Assembly (NCBI GenBank): GCA_009733775.1
Contig: WOGZ01000004.1
Span: forward strand, 1-64,000
Source: Alectoria sarmentosa
Taxonomy: Eukaryota > Ascomycota > Lecanoromycetes > Lecanorales > Parmeliaceae
DNA length: 64,000 bases
Direction of reading: 5' to 3'
Numbering within the stretch: the first letter of the stretch is position 1; each line of letters opens with the position of its first letter. Made by a program: the position numbers and the translations under genes. The notes under the pieces were generated by a model. It had not been told where the DNA came from. It worked only from the letters and a program-made list of their open reading frames with translations, and did not search any database. Positions 44,460 through 54,466 of the stretch are shown here, piece after piece.

Positions 44460-45497
44460 ATGGCCTCCAAACGTAAATTAGCGTCAATCTCGGCGGATGC
44501 CACGGCGGACGATGCAGCTGACATGGATTTCGATATGAGCGTCACTACAGGCCTCGGACAATCACTAACGTCGACGCAATTGAAATCATCAGCGTCAACC
44601 TCCGAGAACGCTACAGCAGACGATACGGATGACGAGGAATTTGCTCTTAGCATCAGGTCGAGGCGATCGAAACAATCGGCTCGCTTTTCCGAATTAAAGT
44701 ACGACTCCCCTTTTTGCCTAACGGACATCAAGCTTAGTCCTGTTGAGGTAAACACTGCACCCAATAAGCCACCGTCAAAACGCCCAATTGAAGAACTGTT
44801 CGTGGTGGCACCATGTTCTGAACTGCCGCAGCTCAAGTCAGTCACGACACATCCATGCCAGAGCCGCCATTATCAGCAGCGTGAAGCTTGTTCGACTTCA
44901 CGCGTGCCCGACAGCTGTCCTCTTGATCTGTCGGCACCACTGAGCCAAATTCCAACCACAAGTACACCGGATAATGGCCATACTTATTCAAATCTGACAC
45001 TTTCAAACACTGTCTCGCTCACCGAACATACCTCGAATTACAAACCCAGCAAAAACCACAAGCAGGGGAAATTGAGGCTCCTGGAGCTCCCGCTAGATGT
45101 TCTATGCCTCGTGGCAGATCATCTTGATGTCGTCGCTCGAGCTTGCCTCAAATACGCACATCCAACTCTCGGGTGCTGGTCCAAGAACGACCCTGGCAAT
45201 CTGAGTATTTGCGCAAGGTCACGCCTTGTCAGTCTTTTACAGAGGGATGATGTCTCAATCCCTAAAGAGCTCCTTGGAGTGGCAAAAAAGGGTAGCAATG
45301 AGGGAGAATGCTCGGATTATCAGGCCTTTGCCCCTAAGTATTGCGTAATCTGCCGTTGTGACGGACATCTTTCGCATTGCCCTGGATGTCGAATTCGAAC
45401 GTGCATCAGAGAGGACAACGAGTTCTGGCGGAAGTGGACAGGCATTGAGAACGACGACGCATCCTTTCTAGCAGGCACTATGCGTTCAAACCCGTAA
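44460..45497 (+). CDS. F-box-like protein with C-terminal Cys/His cluster
   Basis: 345 aa from the ATG at 44460 (CCCATGG context); the open frame extends 25 codons upstream to a GTG. The N-terminal half is Ser/Thr/Asp-rich and disordered. At about residues 230-265 a Leu/Pro-rich helical segment (KLRLLELPLDVLCLVADHLD) has the look of an F-box, which would link the protein to Skp1-cullin ubiquitin ligases. The C-terminus has a zinc-binding type cluster (CVICRCDGHLSHCPGCRIRTC) seen in several fungal F-box paralogues. The frame ends soon after it. The target is unknown. Divergent, lineage-specific F-box genes are common next to repeats in moulds. Confidence 0.65.
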   Translation: MASKRKLASISADATADDAADMDFDMSVTTGLGQSLTSTQLKSSASTSENATADDTDDEEFALSIRSRRSKQSARFSELKYDSPFCLTDIKLSPVEVNTAPNKPPSKRPIEELFVVAPCSELPQLKSVTTHPCQSRHYQQREACSTSRVPDSCPLDLSAPLSQIPTTSTPDNGHTYSNLTLSNTVSLTEHTSNYKPSKNHKQGKLRLLELPLDVLCLVADHLDVVARACLKYAHPTLGCWSKNDPGNLSICARSRLVSLLQRDDVSIPKELLGVAKKGSNEGECSDYQAFAPKYCVICRCDGHLSHCPGCRIRTCIREDNEFWRKWTGIENDDASFLAGTMRSNP

Positions 45498-45793
45498 AGA
45501 AGATGTGGCAGGCCGCTGCTTGAGTAGGAGACACGGCTTTCACCAACTTTCTTGTACAGTACCGAGTGCAGGAGACAGACTTTAAGGACACCGGATTGCT
45601 TATCAGCCAAGGCACAGTTGGAGTCGCCAAAACCCCGTGAGGGTCGATTATGAATGGTGGGCCGAAGAAGGGACACTTTGAAACATTCTTTCTTGTATAG
45701 CACAGGCCCTCCGCCAGATCGGTGGACTGGAGCACACGCGGTTGGTAGCCAACTTAAAAACCATACATAATTTATTCTCTCAAATTCTTGAGT
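45498..45793. other. intergenic region
   Basis: Between the F-box-like gene and the conflicted locus. Open frames occur on both strands (the longest on minus) but with no recognisable features. Confidence 0.45.
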
Positions 45794-46120
45794 TCAATTT
45801 AGCCATTCAATGGCAGAGTGATCATGCCATTCGAAGTTTACGTCGTTCTTCCAGCATTCCTCGTCTCCTACTCCGATTCCAATACCGCAATCCTGGTACG
45901 TCGTCTTTGGTGTATCTCCTTCCATTCCGCGGCTTTCGTTGCACGTGGGACAGTTTTGGAAACGAAGAAAAGGCTTCCTCCCCTTATCGTGCTCCCCAGA
46001 CTTGATTCGGGAGTGGACATTACGTCTTGAAAAAGGCATGCTGACTCCGAGATCATCAGCTGTCCGACACCGCACGTGGATGGATCTATTGGATAACGAA
46101 GATGCTTGGACTATACTCAA
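45794..46120 (-). CDS. antisense candidate: Cys/Trp-rich protein C-terminus
   Basis: A minus-strand open frame of 108 codons whose second half is strongly protein-like: NCPTCNESRGMEGDTPKTTY then QDCGIGIGVGDEECW and KNDVNFEWHDHSAIEWL, ending at a stop. Its first half is the reverse complement of an introner-like intron on the plus strand (45896-46059), so it may not be exonic. On the plus strand the same region offers a spliced peptide (AIQWQSDHAIRSLRR then NPAVRHRTWMDLLDNEDAW). I cannot decide between the strands; the minus reading has the better composition, the plus reading the better splice signals. No family is recognised. Confidence 0.35.
   Translation of the reverse strand: MSIVQASSLSNRSIHVRCRTADDLGVSMPFSRRNVHSRIKSGEHDKGRKPFLRFQNCPTCNESRGMEGDTPKTTYQDCGIGIGVGDEECWKNDVNFEWHDHSAIEWLN
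45896..46059 (+). repeat. introner-like sequence, copy outside a confirmed gene
   Basis: 164 nt, donor GTACGT, ending GCATGCTGACTCCGAGATCATCAG. The 19 bases ATGCTGACTCCGAGATCAT are identical to the end of xylulokinase intron 2, and the match continues as CAGCTGT across the acceptor in both. Confidence 0.6.
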
Positions 46121-46333
46121 TCTCAGTACTTGCGATCAGTGCGAGACACCTGGAGTAGGCTAGGGAGGTTACCCTGCGAGGTGATAAGCCCTTGTCAACG
46201 CACCGTTAACATTGGCTGAATCAAACTAGACCGGTGGTTGGATAGTAGCGCACTTTACAACCTGCCAGGCAAAGAATCCAGCCTCGCGTAGGAGCAGGAA
46301 TTCCGATTCAAACACAAACAGCAAATCCGTTGC

Positions 46334-47075
46334 CTAGCTCTGGCCCCCTTTTTCTAAAACAATCTGAGATCTACCGAGACTGTGACTCTCACTATCATCT
46401 CCAGGGAGCGCGACAAATTGTACGAGAATATTATCCATACAAAACTCCCAATCGAGATCGTCGTACCCAAAGTCGACCACAATCTCCACCTTGTAAATCT
46501 CTTTCCACTCCTCGCCGCTGAATTCTTTCACCTTAACCAAGAATGGTAGATGAAACCCACTCGGAAAGTCGACATGCCATACATGCGGCTCCCCGCGAGC
46601 CTTCGTATAGCCTTTGACGGAGACCTTTGTCCCAGGTGAAGGTGCATCCATTGGCTTGATGTAGAACGACTCCAGCGTGAAGTAGGGTTGTAGGCCTTCC
46701 TGGGCCATCGAGGTCGCGTTGGCAATCTCAAAGCAAGCTCCGTCAGCATTCTCCATTGGGCGTGAGCCAATCAGAGCATTGGGAGAGGAGACGGCGCAAT
46801 TGAGATCGTGTTCGGAAATGAGCCCGTCAAGAGCTGGATCTCGCGGCGTGAGGACGCTGTAGGAGGAGAAAGATAGATAGTGGTACGGAGAGGGCACGCT
46901 TGCGAGGCCGTCGACCGTGGGAATCTCATCAAACTGCTGCAGTCAGCGTGGTCACCGAAATATGGAACGATTCCGGACGAACGCTGATAACGGTATGGTT
47001 GCTCGCAGCGGAGCCTGGCGCTCCAGACGAGCTGAAACTGCCACAGAGGGCAAGTAGATGACCCAGCAGCTTCAT
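46334..47075 (-). CDS. small secreted protein, unrecognised
   Basis: Two exons on the minus strand, 46983..47075 and 46334..46936, with a 46-nt intron (donor GTTCGT, branch GCTGAC); 231 aa. The start gives a signal peptide (MKLLGHLLALCGSFSSSGAP). The mature protein (for example SPYHYLSFSSYSVLTPRDPA, DGACFEIANATSMAQEG, GEPHVWHVDFPSGFHLPFLV) has two or three Cys and several Trp and looks like a beta-rich domain. The fold resembles small fungal secreted proteins of unknown function, possibly carbohydrate-associated; I do not recognise the family. Without splicing the frame has no signal peptide, which supports the two-exon model. Alternative acceptor at the adjacent CAG is possible. Confidence 0.7.
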
Positions 47076-48534
47076 CTTGGACCCTTCACTCCGGGGAGTC
47101 CCGGCTGTCGACTACACAAGATTCATTTTTGGACCGCCGCTGTTGACGTGGTAGATGTGCTGAATGGTACGTTCCAACAGCTTCCTTTGACACTGGGTCG
47201 GGGGAATCTCGGCTCGCGCTGAGTAATGTTCTCAATTTGCCATCCACGCGGGTGCCAGAAGTCGTCGCACACGCCAAGAAATCCCAGTATCCTGTAAACT
47301 GGCGTAAGTCAGTCAACATTGCTTCAAATTATTTTTTCTGGCGACCAAATATGTGCAATTAAGTAGTATCTACAACTTTTAGACGCAAAACTTCTGCGTC
47401 AGACTGTTTGTTGAGAAGTTATCTGGCTCTAGTGGAATTAGGGTGTGCGACGACTTCTGGCACCCGCGTGCCATCATGAGAGAGACATGACGACAAGTAA
47501 CCCCGTGGATGCCACTTCCCCTGGCAATGCGCCCGCCCCTTTCTCCTCTCCCTTGTGCGCTCTTTGTTTGTTTATGATTTTGAACATGGAATGCGCCTCA
47601 ATCCCAGCCCAAGCGTTCTGAAGCAAAGCACGTTGAATTTGGCCCAATAAAGAACTTCAACCGTCCCTTTAGCAGTCAACAGGCTTCTCCTAGCGACCAG
47701 AGCATTCAATTTCCAGTCCTTGTTGGGATGTCTATGGGTCAATTCCTGCACGGTATGTCAGGGAAGTTGTCAGGGGAGTTCGAGCACAGGTAGCCTGGCC
47801 AGACCCCTCGGACTACTCAACCCCGAGGCAACTTACGAATGTCAAATTAGTTACAAAGAATGGCCATGAGTGATACCTGCCAGTCCTGAGATCAGACCTC
47901 TTCACTGCGGTGCCAGACATGAGCAGGAGTTGAGCACTATGGCGGCCAGATCAGTACTTGTTTCGCTACCAGAGAAGAATCAGACGAGACGAGCAGTACT
48001 TTGTTTTCTTTTTGGCATCGAGCAATGGCACGAAGAAACCGGACTGTTGAGTGTGAATGATGCCAGTGAGGAGTGCAATATGCTGGTTTCGTCTCTTTTT
48101 GGGTTGGCTCTCCTCGTCATCCTTTCTTCGACAGATGGTACCTTCTCTTGGACTTCTCGCTGCTTGCCATATCTCCTCGCCTGGTTGGTGACCTCCATTT
48201 TATCATTCGCCATCTTCTTCATCAGTACACCTTAGGATCCCGCACCGTATCGTTCGGAAACGCGACAGATCTGGTGGCGGATTTGGCTACTATTTTCGCA
48301 CACTGATCGTTCGTGTGGTATGGTACATGGACGAGCTAACGAATTTTCTTTGTCTGGAACGATGCCGTACAATCCATTGTCCACTGCACATTGTCTTTTT
48401 GCTGTTGTGAACAAAGCGGTCTTTCCCTAGCCTGTTCTCTCTGTATCTGCTTTTGTTGACCTCTTGATTTATCTGTTACTGGCCTACCTCCCTATACCAA
48501 TACAGAACGTCTTCACAGTCACGTAACACTCGAA
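47076..48534. other. intergenic region
   Basis: 1.5 kb. One open frame with an ATG at 47939 (about 98 codons, ending 48235) would encode a protein with a hydrophobic C-terminal half (FGLALLVILSS, LAWLVTSILSFAIFF). It might be a small membrane protein, but there is no other support. No further feature. Confidence 0.45.
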
Positions 48535-48927
48535 ATGCATGCAGTCTACGACAAATTCAAGCGTTGTCTTTTTCCAGATGCGTCCCCTCCACGGCCCTTG
48601 TCTCATGTCTGGGACCTTCGCGCCACCAACTATTTCACGACGGCTTTGACTGGTACTGGAATGACTCCTCTGACGGCGTCTCAACTCTCGACGCAATCCT
48701 TCACGGCTGAAGCCCAAGTCCTTCGTGCTCAGAGTGCCGCTGCCGAGGCACAGAGCCAGACGCTCAAACGCGACAAGGTAGTATGGCGAAAGGAATACTT
48801 ACGTTCGAAGAAGGGAAACGTTCTTCGTAAGGCCAGAAATGATTCGAGAGAGCAGAAAGGTGGAAGCAAGAAGAGCGCGAACAAGCTCCGCAAGTCGAAG
48901 GGGAAATGGATCGCCTGGACATTTTGA
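48535..48927 (+). CDS. small basic hypothetical protein
   Basis: 130 aa from an ATG in an AAATGC context. The C-terminal half is Lys/Arg/Gln-rich and probably helical (SAAAEAQSQTLKRDKVVWRK), ending KSKGKWIAWTF; the N-terminal half has no clear features. The frame is intronless and well separated from its neighbours. The charged tail suggests nucleic-acid or ribosome contact, but that is only composition. Not recognised; the call rests on frame length and composition. Confidence 0.45.
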   Translation: MHAVYDKFKRCLFPDASPPRPLSHVWDLRATNYFTTALTGTGMTPLTASQLSTQSFTAEAQVLRAQSAAAEAQSQTLKRDKVVWRKEYLRSKKGNVLRKARNDSREQKGGSKKSANKLRKSKGKWIAWTF

Positions 48928-49943
48928 GCCCTTTATGAAGCGTCTGCGCCAGGTGCACTTTCTTTTAGTCCCATGGTAATAATACTATTGGTTTGTTTTA
49001 CATGGAGTTGTGTGGATGAGGTGTGGATTACCGGTATTGTTTACTTTCCAGTAGCTAGACGTATCAGAGATGCTATTCTTGTCCGCGCACCTCTCGGCAG
49101 ATAAGAATATGATGGTCTTGTCTCGTCGCCGTCTGAAACCAACGAAAGTGAAGATGTGAGTTCCTGCCCTTCAAACGCCCTACGCACTGTAAGAGGGCAG
49201 GCCGGCCGAAATTGTAGATCAGGGCTCGATCCGAAAAGTACTGCCCCGTTATTGATCGGAGCACCTGGTACTACAGGCACAACATGTGACTCTTTATGTA
49301 GACGTACTATCTGCCATGACACAAATAGGAATGAAGACCTGTGCATCAGTCCCAACACAAGCTCCAAAAGATCGCACCTTGACTCATCTCTACACATCTC
49401 GAATCTGACAGGTCCAAGAGGGTAAAGGCAAGCTGAAATATGTTGGGTTGACTGCCGAGAGGGTTTTCCAAGAAAGGGATGTTCTGAACGTTGACAAGAA
49501 GGTAAATCAGATCTATATCAGGAGCACATAATTCCATAATTAAGCAGGTGCTTAAGGCATGTTCGAAGGCTGTTTGACTCGACAGGCCCAACAAGATATA
49601 TGATAGTAAAACAACTTCAAAATGCGTTACGATGATTATGCCTATCAATGAGATCACATGGTGGAAAAGATGTTTCAGATAAAAATGGTCTATGTCGTCA
49701 ATCCAGGGAAGTAGGACCGTTCGTGTGCCGAAAGAGGTGAGTACATTGTTCTGAACTATTTGGTCATGCATTCAGAGTAGATGGCAAAAATTTTGTTGGC
49801 TTTCGGGGCCCCAAAAGGCTTCATGCTTTTCAGCGGGGTCGTTTCTCGGAACGTTGTAGCATATTTGGCAAGCTCTGTTGTCATCGACCGACCTTGAAGG
49901 ACAGTACCTGGACTCGCAGGTTAGCCAGTGGTAGTAACACCCA
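48928..49943. other. unassigned region with overlapping open frames
   Basis: Several 90-140 codon open frames overlap on both strands. On plus, an exon-like stretch near 49423-49500 (QEGKGKLKYVGLTAERVFQE, bounded by AG and GTAAAT) looks coding. On minus, frames at 49041-49397 and 49346-49771 are long but not recognisable. A small spliced gene may lie here, but I cannot assemble one. Confidence 0.35.
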
Positions 49944-51517
49944 TCAAATCCTTGAGCTAACATCATTCTTGCCTACTTCCACGACCTCATCCTCCGAGAC
50001 CCTCACAGCCCCAGCACCCTCCACGTACGCCAAAGGCGCGTCTCCCATGATCTTCCTCGCGCAGTCCCTCACAGTTGTGCCTCTTTGGACCAAGACACAA
50101 TCTCTGAATACGACATTGCTCCCAGCCCCTGCTCCAAAGCCATGTATGTTCCTGACAGGGAAGACAGGTACCAGACCTAGAAGCTCCGCTGCTCGTGACA
50201 ACACCTGCACGACGCCCGTGGAACCAAATCGGTAAAGCACCATATCTTTCAGATTCTCAATCCTGGTCTTCAGCTTTTCATCCAATTCTTTCAATCCTCC
50301 TCCATCTGCCTCTCCCATTTCTACGAGATCTTCCCTCGTGTCCACCAATTCGCTACCTTCGACGTAACGCACAAAACCCTGCTTCGCCAATTTCCTCAAG
50401 AAAACCTCTGATATAGCCGAGCACAGGACTATAGATTGTGGATCTTGCATCTTCGCAATTTTCGATATATTCTTGTCAGCGTCTGGGTGGTCGATTTTGT
50501 TCAGGGCGAAAACAGTGGGGAATTTTTCATCGGTGAAAGAGTTGACGACAGAGCTTATGGTCTCAGGTGACCAGTGTTCAAGCGGCTCCTTGAGTTTTAA
50601 GCGGTCCAGCGTGCGGGCAACTATTTGCGGTGTGCTCCCGTACCCAGAGAACTGGTTCTGGAGCGTCTCGATAGGGTTCGCCTCTTCGATAGTTAGCAAG
50701 ACAGAATCACCATCAGCTGTTTTTGCGTACTGATGGCAACATGGCGACGTTTGATAGAGCCCCTGGGTGAACATTAGCTCCGGCAATGAGAGGCTTTGAG
50801 ACTCCGATACCCACCACTTCTCCACTAGATTTCCTTCTATCCATCGTACAATTTCCGATCTAAGCCACACAATATCTTGCGATGGGTCGTATCCTCTGGT
50901 GGCCTTTCCTGAGCAGCAGGCACATCAGCCTTCCTAGTCCCCATGCGGAATCCTCATCCTCGCCTGGATCTAACCCTACCTTCTGCATCTGTAGTCCCAC
51001 TGACATCGACAACATGTATCAAGGCATCTGCGTGTCTCAGGTCGTCTAGGAATTTGTTCCCGAGCCCTTTTCCTTCATGTGCACCAGGTACCAACCCGGC
51101 TACATCTAGTAGCTCGATTGGTACCGAACGCTTTCCTCTTACGCAAGCACCATAGTTGGGTTTGCAGCGATCCGAAAGGTCGTATCGGGCGCAGGCACAG
51201 GATATTTGAAGGTATCCTATCGCTCGCTGAGGGTCTATCGTAGTGAACCTAGGCCGGATGAGTATATGCTCTCTTTCTTTGGAAGGCAGATGTCTTACGG
51301 AAAGTTTCCTACATCTCCTAGTCAGTCAAGACCTTGGTCGAAAGCACGGTTTTGTAGACTTGCCGACTTTGGAGCTGGCGTCTGTAAGGCTAAGTTTGAC
51401 CACGACCGGTGAGAAAAAGTCTTTATATCAGGACTGCAATTCGACATACCTATTCAAAGTGGTTGATTTGCCAGACGACGGCTTCCCGACCAGACCTATG
51501 AGCGGGTCTCGAGGCAT
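49944..51517 (-). CDS. Obg-like GTPase, Ygr210c type (TGS domain)
   Basis: Ribosome-associated P-loop GTPase of the OBG/YchF superfamily (yeast YGR210C clade); exact role unknown. Five exons on the minus strand: 51450..51517, 51364..51389, 51299..51308, 50980..51248, 49944..50908; 445 aa. Seen: G1 GLVGKPSSGKSTTLN, the switch region around NFPFTTIDPQRAIGYLQ, G3 LLDVAGLVPGAHEGKGLGNK, G4 ALNKIDHPD, and a C-terminal TGS module (DCVLVQRGTTVRDCARKI). Exon 3 is only 10 nt and exon 2 only 26 nt. Intron 2 (51309..51363) is GC-AG (donor G/GCAAGT). All three are needed to read SLTDASSKVGNFPFTTI, the conserved switch I sequence. Confidence 0.9.
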
Positions 51518-51904
51518 TGTCCCCTTCAAGAATCCATCACGTTCGTCAGGTAGAGTAAACCGTGGTGTCTTTTGGGATGTCTGTCCTGCGTCGTAGGGCT
51601 GCACTACACTACACTACACTACACTACGGGTCTAATCTTCCTGCTCCATGCACTTTCCTCTAGAGTTTCTATTTCAATTTTGAAACTACGACACATTTGC
51701 GAGCTGAATGGTCGTTGTGTTTCCTGGCTGCTGTATTTACATGCTGAAAGACCCTAGACAGGCAATGTCGTCTCAATTGTGCGACTCAGCCGAATTCCCT
51801 TTCCGTGACGCCCAAATATTACCTACCACCAATCGCCAATATATGCAACGCAATGCAAGCACAATCTCCCACCCAGACGATAGCTGAACTTCTCCTTGTT
51901 TGCT
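51518..51904. other. intergenic region
   Basis: GTPase promoter and 3' flank of the next minus-strand gene. It contains a CACTA pentamer repeat at 51602-51627. Confidence 0.55.
51602..51627. repeat. CACTA pentanucleotide repeat
   Basis: Five perfect copies of CACTA in tandem upstream of the GTPase gene; a simple sequence repeat, not a CACTA transposon end. Confidence 0.85.
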
Positions 51905-52486
51905 TCACTGCTTATGGCCCTTCTACACAATCGTCAGCGCGCTTCGTGAAACCAATTCATCGACATGCTCGCAAGATTCCTTCGGGCCGTAGACTTACTC
52001 CACCCCTCTCATCATTCATACCAATCACCGGACCTGGTGCCTCTGGATGATCTTTCTTGGCCTGCTCATTCCTTAGTGACTCCAGAGTCAGCATGTCTTC
52101 TTGTGGAGTCAGATATGAGTTGTGGGACAGGTCCTGAGCATGCTGTACTCCTGCAACAAATCTTACAGCTCAGAATGCTGTGCGAATCGGGCAGCAATGA
52201 TTAAGGAAAAGAAAGCTCACTGGTTCCCTGAATCCTTCTCAGACGTACCCTGGCTTGCGTTCTCGTTACCCGCAGCTCTTTCCCTTTTCCCTGACTGTGA
52301 GGACCCCGACTGGACATCCAGCTCGTCTTTTCGGTTTGCAACGTGCTCCTGAGGCTGACGGCCAGACCAGTCTGATGTGCTGGAAGCGAAGCAGTGCTGG
52401 GTGAGGGAAGGGAGGGATCGAGAGGAGATAGGGAAAGTCGTGCGGAGGAGCGTCCGGGCACCAATAGAGGTACGGAGAACAGACAT
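51905..52486 (-). CDS. small conserved mitochondrial-type protein
   Basis: Three exons on the minus strand: 52221..52486, 51999..52071, 51905..51922; 118 aa. The N-terminus (MSVLRTSIGARTLLRTTFPI) is an Arg/Ser/Thr-rich import-type signal. The middle is charged and disordered (HVANRKDELDVQSG, KRERAAGNENASQG). The second exon reads KDHPEAPGPVIGMNDERGGK, a motif I recall from a family of short fungal mitochondrial proteins of unknown function. The frames look unrelated until the 149-nt intron is removed, which restores a continuous conserved C-terminus. That intron is introner-like and near-twin to xylulokinase intron 5. Role unknown. Confidence 0.72.
52072..52220 (-). repeat. introner-like intron (twin of xylulokinase intron 5)
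   Basis: 149 nt, donor GTGAGC, 3' module CATGCTGACTCTGGAGTC before CTAAG. It aligns through most of its length with 4819-4964 in xylulokinase, including the 20-base identity given there, although the two genes are unrelated and lie on opposite strands. Confidence 0.8.
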
Positions 52487-52794
52487 ATCAAGGTCGTTTG
52501 GGCGAGTAACTTTCACTTGAGAGGAGGTCTGCGACGTTTAATTGAGTGTTTTCGACCAACTACAGGGTTAAGTGACGCGCATATTTGGGTAGTCATAGAA
52601 GCTCCAGCCAGAATTGCCAATACCGTCATCCCGTCATCAGCAAAGTTTAGTACCAAGGCTATTTTACTTACTCTACCTTATGCTGGTGCCGAGGTTTTCC
52701 CGCTTGGTCCACTAAGTATTTACCTACTTAGGCTCGCTAGGCTCTTTCATTTGGCTAGATATAGTATTTACTTGTTCATAGATACCTAGAAATC
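52487..52794. other. divergent promoter region
   Basis: About 310 bases between the minus-strand mitochondrial gene and the plus-strand SET gene. T-rich with TTACTTA and CTACTTAGG near 52665-52735. No gene. Confidence 0.55.
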
Positions 52795-54466
52795 ATGCAT
52801 CGAGAGACGTTGCCCGTTGATCAGCTGGCTGTTTGGTCTCGATTGAACAACGTCGAATTCAATGGAGTCAAGATCACCGTTGTGCAAGGAAACAGGGGTT
52901 CAGGCTTAGTTACGACTGGTGAGAGATTAATAGGCGATCCTTTGCTTATGAGAATTCCGAATGACCTCATCTTATCTCTCGAAATTGTCTGGGTGTATGC
53001 GAAATCAGACAAGCATTTACGACAGGTCCTCGAAGCTACTGGGGATTACTCAAGGGTATCTGGCCCAAAGAGTTTCGGAGTCTTCGACATTGACTAATCC
53101 GTGTCAGACAACAAGAGGGGCCATTCTGATATTTTTACTTCTGCAAGTGACCAATGGTGCTACTGAAGGCAGCATAGGCGTTTCGAATCCATTCTGCGAA
53201 TACGTCAAGTTTCTTCCACTCACGGTCTCCTTGCCTTCGTTTTGGAATGAGAGCGAACGAGCGATAGTTACTGGAACTTCTCTTGAAGCGGCTCTGAGTG
53301 CTAAATTAAAGAGCTTGGATCGTGAGTTTACTCTTCTCAAAGAGAAAACGTCTACAATCGATTGGTGTCAGAAATACTGGTGGGACGCAGACAGTGGTAC
53401 ATTGACGTTTCACGACTGGAAAATCGTCGATGCAATGTATGTATGTATTTTCGGGGTCCATATTTCCCCTCTTGGATCAAATTTTGAGTCTTGAGACATG
53501 TCTCTGGAGTTTTCGTCTCACGGACATGTTCAAAGGCTTAACCCACAACCTCAAGCAGGCAATACTGACCCCGAAAAAGAGATCTCGGGCCTTAGACTTG
53601 CCTGGTATCGGTCATTGTATGGTCCCCTGCATGGACATGGCGAACCATGCTTCGGGCGATAGTACCAGTGCCCTTTACGAGACCGACGGTGACGGCAATG
53701 CCATTCTTGTCCTTCGAGACGATAATTACATGGCTCCGAATGACGAGGTTACAATTACATACGGAGATGAGAAAGGTGCTTGCGAGATGCTGTTCTCCTA
53801 TGGATTCATTGAGTCGACAGTGCAAACTGCCCGAGAGCTTTTCCTTGATCTTGACATGCCGAATGATGATCCTCTGAAGCTTGCAAAGAAAGCCGTTGCT
53901 CAATCAGCACCAGGCTTTCGTCTTTTTCTTCATGGTGACTCGACAGACTGGGAGTCCTCCTTCATATGGTTGCTTTGTGTCAACGAAGAGGATGGTCTTG
54001 AATTCAAAGTCTTGCAGAACAACGATGGTGAAAGGGAGCTGCAGGCTTCCTGGAAAGATGAGGAGATTACAGACATGTCAACTTTGGTTACGCTACTGAA
54101 GCTGGAACCATTGTGGGATGTGTTTGAATTACGAGCAATCACCACGCTTCAGACCCGAGTCGAACAGCAGCTCCTCAGACTTGAGGGCAGCAAGAACTCC
54201 GTCGACGAGCTATTGATCGTCGGGGAGATTGATAATGACATTGGTGAGAACGCAATGCGATTGCGAGAACTGGAAGAGATCCTCATGCTGCGCGCTTACG
54301 GAGATTTTGAGACCAAGGTATTTGGAGACTTTTCCAGGGAAGAGGACAACTTCGCTAACGTGTTCATTACCAGAAGACTCAATTACTCAAGTCGCCAATC
54401 GTCCAGGAGTATCTTGACACCACCATGGCCGAGAGTCCGGGCGCGTCCGGAGACGACTTTTCTTGA
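52795..54466 (+). CDS. SET-domain protein lysine methyltransferase (Rkm/RLSMT type)
   Basis: Predicted to methylate lysines on non-histone targets such as ribosomal proteins, using S-adenosylmethionine. Four exons: 52795..53055, 53108..53440, 53580..54317, 54374..54466; 474 aa. The split SET domain starts at GNRGSGLVTTGERLIGDPLL and resumes as HCMVPCMDMANHASGDSTSA (NH of the SAM/post-insert motif), then EVTITYGDEKGACEMLFSYG with the catalytic Tyr. The Rubis-subs-bind type helical C-terminal region follows. Intron 2 (139 nt) is introner-like; removing it joins DAMY to RSRALDLPGIG in phase. Intron 3 is short and restores the C-terminus; reading through would give a Pro/Arg-rich tail. Confidence 0.85.
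53441..53579 (+). repeat. introner-like intron (SET gene intron 2)
   Basis: 139 nt, donor GTATGTAT; shares the donor block, CAAATTTTGA and the GAGACATGTCT block with xylulokinase intron 2, and the 3' module GCAATACTGACCCCGAAA with xylulokinase intron 3. It is the best link between the 5' and 3' halves of the family. Confidence 0.75.

Noticed and set aside
46334..46897. Intracellular protein starting at the long uninterrupted frame
   Set aside because: That frame begins at a non-ATG codon; a short upstream exon supplies an ATG and a signal peptide.
51602..51627. CACTA transposon terminus
   Set aside because: It is only a pentamer microsatellite with no inverted partner or transposase.
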